NCBI RefSeq assembly: GCF_000224145.3
Contig: NW_004191390.1
Coordinates: forward strand, 1-64,000
Direction: 5' to 3'
From: Ciona intestinalis
Lineage: Eukaryota; Chordata; Ascidiacea; Phlebobranchia; Cionidae
Length of the DNA stretch: 64,000 nucleotides
The notes under the pieces were generated by a model, which was not told the origin of the DNA, did not search any database, and was given only the letters and a program-made list of their open reading frames with translations. Below are positions 26,089 to 37,480 of this stretch, one piece after another; within the stretch, counting starts at the first letter, position 1; every line of letters starts with the position of its first letter. The position numbers and the translations under genes are program-made.

Positions 26089-26940
26089 ATGGCTGCTTTA
26101 CTGAGGTATGCACTTAATCTGCTTACCCCGCTGTTGGGGAGGTTGTTTAAGTCAAAGGAACAGCAGACAATTGACGAGATATCTCCATACGTGTGCCATC
26201 GTGTGTTGAACATTGTCCGAGGGAAAAATTTGTTGATTGTCGGCGACGTCCATGGTTGTTATGATGAAACAATGGCTTTGTTGGAGATTGCTCAGCAGCG
26301 AAGTAGCCACCCAGTGGAAGTTATATTCGTCGGCGACGTCGTTAATAAAGGTCCAAAAAGTTTAGAGATGCTCGAGTTTGTTCGTAACGCTGGTAACGTG
26401 CATTGTATCCGTGGTAACCATGAACAGAATGTGCTTTGTCAGTATTTAAGAATGAAGAATTCACGTGATGTAACTCATGATCATTGGATCGCGAATATCA
26501 CGAACGCACAGTTTGAATATATGAGGAATCTGCCGTATACGATAACCATCCCAAGTATCGGGTGTGTGGTGGTGCATGCGGGACTTGTACCCGGTATCCC
26601 GTTGCATCAACAATCCACCAACAATATGCTGAACATGCGGAACCTCGTCGTTGATATTAATGATTTCTATGATGAAGAGTTGTGTGGCACAAGTGACAAC
26701 CGTCGTGGCACGTGTTGGGCGGAGTCGTGGATTGGACCTCAACACGTCTACTTTGGCCACGATGCGTTACGTAAACTACAAACCCACCCCCACTGTACGG
26801 GGTTGGACACGGGGTGTGTGTACGGGGGTAAACTGACAGCGGTGTTGCTCAAACTCAACAACTTTGGTGAAAACCACGATAATATTGAACGAGAGTTCAT
26901 TTCGGTCGATCCGTTCAAGGTTTATAAAAAAGTTGGTTGA
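26089..26940 (+). CDS. ApaH-like metallophosphatase (ALPH)
   Basis: Calcineurin-like phosphoesterase of the bacterial ApaH-like branch. Relatives hydrolyse dinucleoside tetraphosphates or, in trypanosomes, remove mRNA caps; the substrate here is unknown. Intronless, 283 residues from ATG 26089. Metal and catalytic motifs are complete: GDVHGC (52-57), GDVVNKGP (82-89), RGNHE (108-112), VVHAGLVPG (161-169), FGHDA (222-226) and GLDTGCVYGG (238-247). The K in NKGP and the C after GDVHG are typical of the ALPH/ApaH side rather than of PP1/PP2A phosphatases. The first ~20 residues are hydrophobic with a basic patch (LLRYALNLLTPLLGRLF), which could be an organelle-targeting helix or anchor. The start is preceded directly by TTTTGTGCAG, an acceptor-like site. 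It could accept a trans-spliced leader, which tunicates use, or an unseen 5' exon. Confidence 0.88.
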   Translation: MAALLRYALNLLTPLLGRLFKSKEQQTIDEISPYVCHRVLNIVRGKNLLIVGDVHGCYDETMALLEIAQQRSSHPVEVIFVGDVVNKGPKSLEMLEFVRNAGNVHCIRGNHEQNVLCQYLRMKNSRDVTHDHWIANITNAQFEYMRNLPYTITIPSIGCVVVHAGLVPGIPLHQQSTNNMLNMRNLVVDINDFYDEELCGTSDNRRGTCWAESWIGPQHVYFGHDALRKLQTHPHCTGLDTGCVYGGKLTAVLLKLNNFGENHDNIEREFISVDPFKVYKKVG

Positions 26941-27523
26941 ATATGATCTGGGGGTGTCCCTATTGTGACCTAACATTGTGATTATACATCATCACTGGGT
27001 GGCGCCAGTGGTTCTTAACCACCAGGTTGTACCACATGAGGCGCTGGAGATCTGTAACAATGACAACCAACTATGCACGATGTCATCAACTGGTATTATG
27101 ACATAACAATAATCCTTTATCTTGAGTTTATTAAAATTTGCTTTTACGTGAGAATATCTTGTGTAGTGACGTCATAATGATGACGTGTCATGTGCTACGT
27201 CATGGACAGTGACGTGTCATATTGTTGCGTCATAAGCGTGAAGATAAGTGCTGCACTTTGCAATACAACCGGAGGGGATTCCCCACAACCGGAAGTAGAG
27301 TCGAGGGTTAGAAAAATTGTGATTATTACGTCACACGGCCACTCGGCCGGAAGTCTGTGATTGTGACGTCATCTACGTAACAAAAGGTAGAAGAAACAAA
27401 GTAAAAAAGTTGAAACTTTTGTGACGAAACAATGAACACTATCGACGTGCGTGAAGTCTACTATGATGTCATAATGTGGTTGAATACTTGGCGTGTGACG
27501 TAACAAACAATATCGAGGTATTG
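26941..27523. other. Convergent spacer, CRE-like motifs begin
   Basis: 3' regions of the phosphatase and FGF genes. No gene seen. From about 27160 onward TGACGTCA, TGACGTGTCA and TTACGTCA variants become frequent; this marks the left edge of the motif-dense block. Confidence 0.5.
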
Positions 27524-30500
27524 TTAAATTGGTAAAGGAAGGAAATGCGCGGATGAACTCTCCGGTTTGACGTTCCTGCCTTTTCTTGATCGTCCGCGTT
27601 TGTCGATGCCGATGTACCATTCACGTGCTTTGCTGCGCCTCCTGCGGCGGTTCCCGGGCTGGTGTAGCGACCGGTAGGTGGCGTAGAAGTCCTGCCACCT
27701 CTCCACGAAATCGCAGTCGATTTTTCGATAATTTCGCTGAAAAATCGTGTAAGTTGTTGCGTGCACTGAACCGTGACCAGTAATCTCATCAACCGAACAA
27801 AGGTCATTATGACGCAGGGATTGTTACCACCGCTAATACAAAGCGATAAATCACTCAATTAAACCGGGCATTAGTAGGGGGTGCGTGTAAGTGATTAACA
27901 CACCCCCCCCCCAGTGCAGCATGACGATCGGGGAGTGGCTGGGGTGCAGGGAATGCATGGAACGTGCAAATCCCCACAAAGCGTAAGATTTTATCTCCAC
28001 TTCTTTAAACATGGCTGATAATTGTTTTTCTGCCACCCCCCTGGCAACAACACGCCAACTTACCGATGCGTAGAGTTTGCTGTGTCGGTTCATAGCGAGG
28101 TACCTTCCTGTGGAAGGGCTGTAGAACCTGATCACGCCTCCAGCGGCCACTGATTGAACTTCAATCTCAGCTGTGAAAATAGAAATAATATTAAACATTT
28201 AAATCACGTGGTTGTGAGATTTTTATCAAAACGTCCTGGTTAACTTTGTTCCATCAGCTGTATCGGCTTATCGTTTAAAATCATGGAGCGTGACGTCATC
28301 TAATCCCGGTGGCCCAGAATTTGTGACCTGTGACGTCACATAAGATGGATGCGTAACAATCCTCCCACGGTATACGTCACAATCGTGCCAACAATTACGC
28401 TTAAACGTCACAGAGGTTCCTGATGTTACGTCACAGGGGATTAGATTTGTCTCGAATTTAAATCGCGAAGTTTTGTGCGAATCGCTGCTAAGATAATGTA
28501 CATTGTGACGTCACAACTCAATGTTTCGGCGATGAACACTATTCAACAATCGTGACGTTTCAAAATGCATTGTTACGTCGTGAAGACATATTTCTTGTAG
28601 AATTCATTTTAACAAAAGTTGTTGCTACGTCATAATGAGTTAAACAAACAGTCGAGTATGTGACGTCACAGAGGAAACCGATTCGCGCCACACAAGCCGT
28701 CCCCCCCTGTATAAGTGGGCGCCGAACACAAATACAAGTAAATTAATTTGTTTGTGAGCAAACAATTAAGTTTCATTGTTATTATTGCATCATAGATGAA
28801 TTGATACGAGGGTTTTTTTAAGATGTTGTGATGTCATAATAGAGGACAAACACACCGAGACAGCTCAACAATGATTTAAATTTAATCCTCCACTCCAGAA
28901 ACCAACCGATGTTTCCACAAAACAACGACTTTAAATTTAAAGATTTTATTCCGATTGTAATTCCAGCTTCAACCACACGAAATCCCAGGTCGCCGAAGTT
29001 TCGTTGATTTTTGTTTCGATTTTATTTTAAAGTTAACTAGCAGGAGCGGCCGCTGTTGGAATTTTAATTTCTCGTGCCGAGCTACTGTCCCCCACACACA
29101 ACACGGAGTTGGGGCCAACACGGGGGCTTCTCCGTAACCTACAGAACATCATTAACTTCTCGCAGCTCAAGATTATCAGACTTTGATTTTTGCCGAAAGC
29201 GCCAAAGCGTAAAAACCATTCCGCCATAAATGATGTATCACCCCGCCCATAAACCCCCGATATCAACCCCGCCAACTTAGTAGGGACAACGTTTTGATCA
29301 AAATCGTTAAGCACCTGCAACGCTTTGTATTACGTCACAGTGAGTAGTATGACGACAGATAGCGAGCGAAAGGTCAAGCGTCGATACTTGACTTATAAAC
29401 TTTCTATATCTGGAAAATATTTATGGCGATTCTAACATATTGTTACGTCATATTGCGTTCGATTATTTACTTTACAGCAAAGCTTACATTGTCACGCAAC
29501 AATCACAGTGGGCATTGTGCCCTAGATAAATCGCGTCGTAATTCCCAATTTCCCCCCACAGCTGTTGCCGCCATTATTATAATAATGTTTATGACATCAT
29601 ACATTAGTGATTATGACGTATAATGTCTACAATTTTTCCTCCATTGTCAGTTTCATTATGACGTAACAAACGTTAACAATTGTTTATATTTTTAAACATT
29701 CTAGTTTATCGTATATGACATCATAATAGCGGTTTGTGATCCCTTCGCACGTCATGTTTACATAATGGCCACTGTGACGACATCATGTACACAGTTTAAG
29801 CCAACTTTGATATCTTCGATGTTTCGACTTCTAACGCGACCAACGCGGCGGTTAAATAAACAACCGAACGGGGGATTCGAACCCGGGGTCCTCCGATGTC
29901 TCTTCGCACGAACATTCACCCAACCAGTCACGTAAGACAAACAACAAACAAAGTAAATATAAGATTTCTATGTTTCGTGTGACTTTCCCACACGTTGCCA
30001 TGGTGACGACGGATTGATGGATACGTCACGTGATTGTGGATATAAATAGATCCAGCGACAAAATTTTAGAGTTTAATCCTCAAATTATATGATATCTATG
30101 GGCGTGCGACTGTGGAATATTTTAGAAGCTATTCCTGGTGGATGGCTCATACATGGAAACGATTTATTGAAAAGATTTTGGGCGTACCGGGTGATTATGT
30201 TGGTTTGTGCGGCGTATAATGTTGGGGTGGGGGTTAAGGGATCTTGGGCGGGGCGGCAAATTAACAAAGTCAAATTGTTTGCGAACATTTTTGAAATTTC
30301 GCGAGTTTTAAATTTTGTTTTCAATAAAATTTTTGCGATTTTTAACTTTTTAAATTTTAATGTAAGTTTTAAATGCGGACTGTTTTCTTTGATGTTGTTT
30401 GGTTGTGGTCGTCTATTTGAAGATGTTTCGCGATAAAAAGCGCTTCGTTACGCTTCATTACGCGCAGTTGAGTTTCGGTTGGACGTTTATATTTGATCCT

Positions 30501-31302
30501 GGGTTAATCTGAATAATGTTGGGCGTGGTGTATAAGGGGACAAACATGGGGGTGGCACCTGTGAGGGCTATGTGACGACACAGAGTTGACAGCTCATAAA
30601 GACTGATCTACCCCCATGCACGCACACTCAACACGCAGTCTAAACTTTCGAAACTAATTTTCGTCGCTAATCCAACCCAACAAACCTAGAAAGGTTAACA
30701 AGCCGCCCCACAACAAACCAAAAGCTTAACTAAGTAAGATCGGGGGACACTCCGGCCCCGATTTAATCCCCCAATCCCCGCGAAACCTCCCACAAACACC
30801 CGATGTTTGACTTACTTTGCGGCGACTTGTTATAACTCCCACGTACTTTTCCATCTTGTTTGATTTCAATAAAATAATGGTTCCTGTTGTATAATCGATA
30901 CATTCTTCGGTCGCCGCCTTGGACCATTCGTTTGTGACGTAACAGTACCGGTGAATGTAGGTTTATGGCGTCATAATGTGATGACATAGTAGTTGGAATA
31001 AAATTGTTTTTCGCGCCATTTCCGCTGAGACATAGTTCGCACATGCGCAGTATGAGTTGCGCATACAACTTGTGCGCAGGTCTTTGATTGTTGGGACAAC
31101 AAGTCCCAATGCCATGTGACGTCATACTCGGTTCTCCTGTGACGTAAACAATCAACCCGATTATCATTAGCGACGTCACAATATGTCTTTGTGTCGCCGT
31201 GGTTCTTCTCTGACGCAACGTTGACGTCACGCTCGTTGAAATTACAGAAAATATTGATGACGTAACAGTTAACTTAAAAGTTGGTTCAGGTTGCTTGAGC
31301 AT
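27524..31302 (-). CDS. Secreted fibroblast growth factor, FGF3/7/10/22-like
   Basis: FGF-family ligand, acting through FGF receptors. Three exons chain in phase: 31302-30816, 28170-28064 and 27736-27524, giving 268 residues with the classical FGF three-exon layout. The core reads YRLYNRNHYFIEIKQDGKVR, then TEIEVQSVAAGGVIRFYS, GRYLAMNRHSKLYAS, DCDFVERW, and after an Arg-rich insert EWYIGIDKRGRSRKGRNVKP and SSAHFLP. The insert of about 15 residues before EWYI resembles FGF3 in place and composition; FGF4/5/6 is the main alternative, and I cannot settle it without a tree. An N-terminal extension of about 45 residues precedes a hydrophobic segment (SLMIIGLIVYVTG), which may be the signal sequence if an internal Met is used. 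Intron 1 (2.6 kb) is long for this window and dense in CRE-like motifs, as is the upstream spacer. Confidence 0.92.
28171..30815. promoter_or_regulatory. FGF intron 1, CRE-palindrome dense
   Basis: TGACGTCA and close variants recur many times, for example near 28290, 28330, 28430, 28510 and 28670. Developmental genes often keep enhancers in a long first intron, and the conserved core would suit bZIP factors (ATF/CREB), but binding is inference. The interval also holds a minus-strand open frame at 29033-29320, on the FGF strand, without homology, and a plus-strand frame with a TATA box. Confidence 0.4.
30041..30436 (+). CDS. Candidate intronless ORF with TATA box in FGF intron
   Basis: A 115-codon frame from ATG 30089 (MISMGVRLWNILEA...) runs opposite to the host FGF gene. 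A textbook TATAAATAG lies at 30041-30049, and an ACGTCACGTGA motif (CRE/E-box-like) lies about 15 bases further upstream, so the spacing from TATA to ATG allows a short leader. The translation has two hydrophobic stretches (VIMLVCAAYNVGVGV and a Phe/Asn/Leu-rich segment ending CGLFSLMLFGCG). I know no family for it. The second half is AT-rich and low complexity, so it may be chance. Confidence 0.3.
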
Positions 31303-33872
31303 GATGACGTCATTATTACGTTATTGCATCCGGTTAGATCGTGACGTCACTTCCTGTTTGCACCTAACGACCTGGAGTAACATGGGGTTAGAAAAATTCC
31401 CGGTAACGAGAACAGCTAACCACTAACAAACATTATTCTTAATCATCTAACTTGTTGCGTCATAATGCTTATTCCCTATAACCCTCACACGCGTGTGGAG
31501 TTTGACTGCTACGCGATAGGCGTGATTTGGAAAAAAAGAAGAAAAAGTTTTTAAGTCACGTGACGGATAGATCGGACACCACGTGATTACCGGTCAAATA
31601 CAATATCATTGAAGCGTGACCAATCAATCACATGCAACCACGCTTCAACGATCACATTCCATTATGACGTAATAATTAAATGATCTGCGGCATTGTTCCA
31701 AACAAACGAACGAACAATTAAACATTCCGCGGAATCTTCGAACACCCGTTCCCTCAACCCCCTTTTTACCCCCTTCCCCCTATCCACCACTTTAACCCCC
31801 AACTCCTGGCACGCTAACCAACCACGTGACTTTGTTTCTCACGCAACGTCACGTGATCAAAAGAGAAAGTTTCGAAACAATTCCCACAACCCCCGTCACT
31901 ACTCACGTGCCCATCAACCCCCCACCCCACTACGTCATCATCGCTATAGCAACCGTTATCAAACCACATTTGTTGAATCAATTTGCATGACGAAACACTG
32001 ACAACAAAATGTCAAGAAAACATCGAAACTTTTCGCGAATCGTCTGCGGGGAACAAGGAATCGATTTCCCGCCGAACTTCGCGTCGGTCGCGTTCAAAGC
32101 GGTTTCGATCAAATATTTAACTTTGATTAAAACCTAGATTACGTCACGTTGAACGATTGCCACGTCACAATTTATGTTTATAAAAGATTAGAATCTTATT
32201 AAAGGAACGTCATAATGTCGATTGTTCCGAACCGGAAAGACACGTGGTCTAATATTAGCAACGCATTGTTAAACCCTCTGTGACGTCACATAGATGCGGA
32301 CGCGATTAATTCACAACAGCGTTTATTACCTAACAATGTAGATTGTAAGTTTTCCCACGTTAACATATATAACGCGGTTTCGCGGTTGCCAATAAACAAG
32401 ATACAACATTATGACGTCACAATACAACATCGATGCACACAATGCCTACGTTCCGTAATTCCCAACGGCCCAAGTTTATATTTACCCCCCCATGGGACGT
32501 TTGTTTATACGAAGATGCATTGTGACATGTATGACCGATATTATGACATCACAAAGCCATAAAACAACGACAATCGCTTCAAACGAAATAATCGCGGATG
32601 AATATTGTTAATCGCGGAATATTTATGGCGTGATGACGTAAAGGCTGTTTTCTGGAAGAAACTTTCCGAATGCACAATCATTATTAGGTCATAATATCGC
32701 CGCGTCATCTTTGCTTGACCACGTGATCATTGACGTCACAATATCAGTGTCGACTGACGAAACAATTAAAGTGACTGATGACGTCACAAACGAAAACAAT
32801 TCGAAACATTGCTTTAAAGGGAATTTCTCAATATTTAGATTATTGTGACTTAACAATCGTCATAATTAATCACGTGGGATGACCACCAACGTTTTTACGT
32901 CATAAACTTTTTATATGACGTAACAAACACTTTACACGTCACAATGCTAATAAAGAGGGATGACGTAACAAACGCGATGCAAGGATTAATCGCGATTAAC
33001 AATCTCCCGCATTGTGACGTTTAAACTTACCATTGTTACATAGGTGAAACATTCTACTGTTACGTAACAATCACCCAACACTTGTAACCGAACCTTATAA
33101 TTACCCCATGTCCATATATGGGTCGACCCTTTTTGCACCGAACAAATCTTATTGTTTAATTGTTTGTGACGTGAACACCATTATGACCTAATAATACAAC
33201 TGCTGATTCAACAAACTTCAGTATGACGTATTTATTATTTGTTTTCTGCACTTTTATGACGTCATAATGACTAAGTCTGTTCTCGAATTTCCTTCCTAAT
33301 TGTTTTGCTGTAGCGACGTCACAATGGCTGTGATTCGGGACTCTTAAATTGCGTCAATAGGTTCGAACGTCGTGTTGCTCTATAGCGCACTCTAGCGGCT
33401 ACAACACGTCGTCCGCGATTCAAGATGTTGGTTGTGATGCTCGTATCGTAATCAGGGGTTACGGGTTCAAGACTCGATGCTGCTACCATTGTTGGTGGGA
33501 AGAACAAACCAAGAATCGCAACTTTAACTCGTAGCTTTGGATGAATATGGGCCACGTTACGCGACGGTATATACTTTAAATAATTGAGCGAGGAATAAGT
33601 GGCGTTGTGACGTCATAATACGATAATCGGCCATTTTGCATCACGTGAAATGAACGTCACTGATTGGACGAATCCATTCATTGTTTTATTTTTAGGTTCC
33701 ATTGTTCGAGGACAGTACCTGATCGAATTAACGAAACTTAAGATGTTTGAATATCAATAAAGCAGATGTGAAATATTGCGATTCCTATGTAATAATCCAA
33801 TCCCATATTTTCACGGCAGACACAGCAGCACCACCGTATATAGTGTGGATCTTCCATTAAGTCGAAGTTGCC
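31303..33872. promoter_or_regulatory. Divergent FGF / uncharacterised-gene spacer
   Basis: About 2.6 kb with no supported gene and a very high density of CRE-like motifs (for example near 31310, 31345, 32285, 32415, 32735, 32780, 33260 and 33610), plus CACGTG E-boxes. A head fragment of the SINE-like repeat lies at about 33450-33500. A 102-codon Pro/His-rich frame at 31693-32001 looks like chance. Confidence 0.45.
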
Positions 33873-35217
33873 ATGAAGAAGCCGAAGCCGACCATTGTTT
33901 ATTGCGAGCTTAGACGGCCAGCTGATGAGATTATTAATATTTCATCTCAGAATGGAGCAGAGGGTGTTGTTACGCGTATGTTGCCCAAGTCGCATGTTAG
34001 TCACGTGATATTAAACGCCAACGTCAGCGAAGAAAGATTCTTGGAGATGAAGGTACGAGTTGTGTAACCACTGTTGGGTTGCTGATCGTACCCGTGTTTT
34101 TGTTATTTAAGTTAATTGTTTTTCGTTATTGTATTCATAAAGCTAAACTGTGGTTCGGCATTAAAGTATTACGTTATGTTAAAGCTTTTTACAAAGTTTC
34201 GTCCGTTAGGTGTCGACCGAGAACAAGATGTTGAAGAAAAACAACGAACTTCATGAACATTTCATGAACACGTTCGTGAGGAGGTTGGAGAGGAAGCAAC
34301 AACGATGGATGAAAGTGGGTTGCGGGTTGGGGGATTTACCATCGTGACGTCATTTAGGATGACGCTCTTCCCCACACCTTTTATTATTAGCGTATTTTAA
34401 CGACTGTTGTTTTGCTGTTAATTCCCTTTTCTTCGTTACTTTAATTAATCGTATTTTTGCTATCGTATTCGAAGAGGTATATATATGTTACGTCATATTC
34501 ACAGGAGGATAATTACGTCAGCAAAAACTTCCAGCTGACGTTGTCGCCTCGACACCACGTGACGGAGAGACAGCCAATAGGAGAGCTTATACTTCCCACA
34601 CCCCCAAAAGCCCAAGCTTTGTACAAACCAGCTAAATATCCATATATGAAGATGCGGGGTGGTGGGGAACAACATGCGGTGAGTCGGGTTATGGTTGTAG
34701 TGGGTGAAGGGTTCGAGGCTCGGTGCTGCCACCATTGTGGTGTGTTCATGGCATTTAACATCGATTGCTCAACCCAGTGGTCACTAATAAGTTATACACA
34801 ACTTAACTGACAGCAGGCATGAGATATATAAAGCTACCATGTTATCACTTATGACTTAACAGCATAACTACCAACGTCATACAGAGCGTTCTCCCGCGAA
34901 TTCGAACCGTCCCAACCAGCCAATCACGACACGACACGACACAATCCATTCAACGGGTTCAACAAGCCAACGAATCAATGACGTCACCCGTACGATCCAC
35001 GTGGGGTGAAACAACCAATCAGAGGGCGGAGACGGCGAGCACAGGTCTGACACGCATGACTACAGGTCGCATGCGCAAACCAGCAATGCGGAACCACGAT
35101 TCAAGGTTCACAGACTTGTTGTCGTGGTTGTCACCGGTGGATGCCCGGAAAGGAAAGTTGTTTCGTCGCCCACGTGAACACAGGGTGATGTTCGGTGTCA
35201 CACAGACATCATATTAA
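33873..35217 (+). CDS. Uncharacterised four-exon gene
   Basis: Four exons join in phase 0 throughout: 33873-34052, 34210-34314, 34505-34678 and 34885-35217, giving 263 residues. I do not recognise the family. The N-terminal exon is globular-looking (TIVYCELRRPADEIINISSQ). Exon 2 is a short charged helix (FVRRLERKQQRWMK). Exon 3 is basic and proline-rich (PPKAQALYKPAKYPYMKM). Exon 4 starts low-complexity (Ser, Thr, Gln, Arg) and ends with a patch that looks folded (RFTDLLSWLSPVDARKGKLF). All introns have GT/AG ends. The consistent phases and lack of stops over four exons make a real gene likely. Intron 3 carries a SINE head copy. It is divergent from the FGF gene and converges on ILRUN. Confidence 0.65.
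34390..34480 (+). repeat. Dispersed intronic repeat B
   Basis: TTTTAACGACTGTTGTTTTG, GCTGTTAATTCCC, TTCGTTACTTTAATTAATC and CTATCGTATTCGAAG occur in order. Related copies with the same word order lie near 54790-54845 and 61795-61880. No open frame and no clear ends. Confidence 0.6.
34700..34860 (+). repeat. SINE-like element, head part, intron 3
   Basis: GGGTTCGAGGCTCGGTGCTG (B-box-like start), CCACCATTGTGG and CAACCCAGTGGTCACTAATA in order, forward orientation. Confidence 0.7.
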
Positions 35218-35470
35218 TGTTATTGTAAATATTTACATCATAATATCAAACAAAGGGGATTGTGATGTAATGTATTGTTGTTGTTGCAACGGCAATCTAT
35301 GTTTACATGAAAAATATATTTTATATTGTTTCTATGTTTAAGATAAACTTCTTTGTTAATTGGAACTTCATTGCTGCGTCATAATACCTCATTATGACAT
35401 CACAAACTCGATTATGATATTTACAATCGGCATCGTTTCATGATAAACCTCATTGTTGCGCAACACTGAA

Positions 35471-36961
35471 TCAAGAATTGGACGAGAAGTCGAGTCGTTG
35501 TGCAGCTTTGGGGGTTTCCTGGGGGTGGGGGGGGGGGGGTTAGTCAATTGAAACTGCTGTTAGGTGTCTATACAAACAAGCAGAGCCAAAGTATATTGCA
35601 TTCACCACATTAATCAATGAGGTTCCCTATGTTTGACAACTGTTATGACTGAAGTAGTTGAGATAAAAGCAACCAACCTGGAAATTTATTGAAAGTAGAT
35701 TGGTTGTTGGGTGAATGGGTGAAGGGGCATCTGGGGTCGAGAACGATCGTTCCAGGTCAACGAGTTTGGAGGGTGATGTGAAAGGTGACGCTTGACGAGC
35801 TGCGAGGTCGTACGAGGATTTTGACGAAAGATATTTCACTCCCTCGTTATTATTCCCATCGTTCGTTGTTTCTTCATCGATCCGACACAGGGTGTGGCCT
35901 TCCCCGCCCAAACCCTCTTCCATTGTCAAGGTCGGACTTTTCGTTTCCCAACAGGACGACACGTCATGTGCTGTACCTCGTTCACACTTCCGCGGAACTT
36001 CATCAAATGTTTGTCCGCCATTATTGCTCCCAAATGAAACATTAACGTCCATGTTTGCTCCCAATCCATCCACAGCGAATGGATTGTTCTGCGTCGTATT
36101 CAACTGATGTTGGTTGTTCGTCCCGGTGGAGAATTGTGACATTTGTTGCGTGACCCCCAACAACCCACCCACCTCTACTGATATGATCACCCAGATAATA
36201 TCTACATGGAAATAATTCATATTATTTCATTATTCAGTTAAAAAGTTTCCGACTATACATTAAAATTTAATCAAATATTTATTGAACCAATATTGCAGGT
36301 AAATTTATATCGTGTGTCGTAACTGACAAACTCACCACCGAATGGCGCCATTCCCCTCGTAAACATCCTCCACTGACCCTGGTACAATCCAGCGTTTATC
36401 GGACTTCGCATTTTCACTGAAACATCGACGGTTTCATGAGGTTGGACCTCGCCCACCGATATCCACTCGGGGGAACTCATTCGCTCCCCGTTAACGAAGC
36501 GAAGGGTGCAACCTAGTGGCCACTTCTCGACCCCTGCAACAGCAAAGTTAATATAAATTGAAAACAAACCAAAATACTTCCAAACCCGAATTCTGAAATC
36601 TCCAGGTTTTTATAAAATCTGTTCCTGGTGGAATCGCTTCCCCCTCTCCTATTGTGATGTCACTAACGAACGACATTGAAGGGATTTTACTCGAAGGCAT
36701 CTCGAAGTCATAATAAGCGCCAATCGCCGCGTGTAAGTTCCTATGAACAACATGGATTGTTACGTCAACAATAAAGCACTATTGTGACGTCACTTACCAG
36801 TTTGTCATGTCTAGAAAGAACTCGCAACCTGCAGCGTTAAGTTGGAAACCCAGAAGTTTACGAAACTCATCGATTAAAACATCTTTATCGGTCGTGCCCA
36901 TTGAACTAAACTTCCCGACCAAACATTGGTCTACATCCATCACGCCCTCGGTTTCTTCCAT
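35471..36961 (-). CDS. ILRUN: ILRUN (C6orf106-type) NBR1-like/UBA-like domain protein
   Basis: In vertebrates ILRUN damps antiviral and inflammatory transcription by lowering p300 and IRF3 activity. Five exons chain in phase: 36961-36798, 36740-36586, 36533-36336, 36201-35678 and 35518-35471, giving 362 residues (298 in human). Seen are a UBA-like N-terminus (MGTTDKDVLIDEF, LLGFQLNAAGCEFFLDMTNW), SMSFVSDITIGEGEAIPPGT, and the FW/NBR1-like domain ending in AGLYQGQWRM, followed by DIIWVIISVEVGGLLGVTQQ. The C-terminal half is long, low-complexity (Asn, Ser, Thr, Gly) and unlike the vertebrate tail. The last coding exon is only 16 codons and follows a C-tract acceptor (a G run on the plus strand, 35521-35540). 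Convergent with the uncharacterised gene on the plus strand. Confidence 0.93.
35521..35540. repeat. Homopolymer G tract at a splice acceptor
   Basis: About 18 G with one T on the plus strand. Read on the minus strand it is the pyrimidine tract of the last ILRUN acceptor. Confidence 0.85.
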
Positions 36962-37480
36962 TATATTTAAACTCGATATCTGATGTCAAAAACAACCGAC
37001 TATAAACAACATAGCTGGCAAACCGAATCAATTATTACGAGCAAAAACTAAATGTCAACAAACCAAAATTTTGTTTTCGCTTTGTTTTTATTCGCTGACT
37101 CACAATATAATAAATATGCTGCATCATAATTATCCATAGAAATATTATGTTTAATATGTTTCCTCCCCTAAACATCACCAACACGCACGTTTGCAGGTAA
37201 AGCTGACTTTGTTAAGCTAATTAGTTACTATGTGAGGTTTAGATTTACTGCTTTCGTCAGACAATTCAGTAAAGAAGAATTCATTAAACTTTTTTAAATA
37301 AATTTTATTTCTAATTTTTAATATAACAATGAATTACAAACTAATGGTGAAGATTTATATGTTCTTGAATTTCCTTTTTTATGTAAATTACCACAACTGT
37401 ATAAATATAATGTCCCATTTTATTTCGATATAAATACATGATCCGCCAGCGGATAATTTACAAAAACAACGAACAAGAAA

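Noticed and set aside
27469-27858. A second minus-strand frame overlapping the last FGF exon
   Set aside because: The other frame gives the FGF C-terminal core with correct splice phase; this one is a shadow.
29033-29320. A 95-codon frame on the FGF strand in FGF intron 1
   Set aside because: No FGF similarity and exons 1 and 2 join in phase without it; kept only as a remote alternative exon.
29840-29935. A tRNA-like segment on the minus strand with GGGTTCGAATCCC
   Set aside because: The T-arm words fit, but I could not fold a full acceptor stem or anticodon arm; more likely a degraded tRNA-derived piece.
31693-32001. A 102-codon Pro/His/Thr-rich plus-strand frame
   Set aside because: No homology, composition follows a C-rich stretch and CACGTG/CRE motifs, no splice or start context.
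33319-33555. A 78-codon minus-strand frame
   Set aside because: Half of it translates a SINE head fragment in reverse; no independent support.
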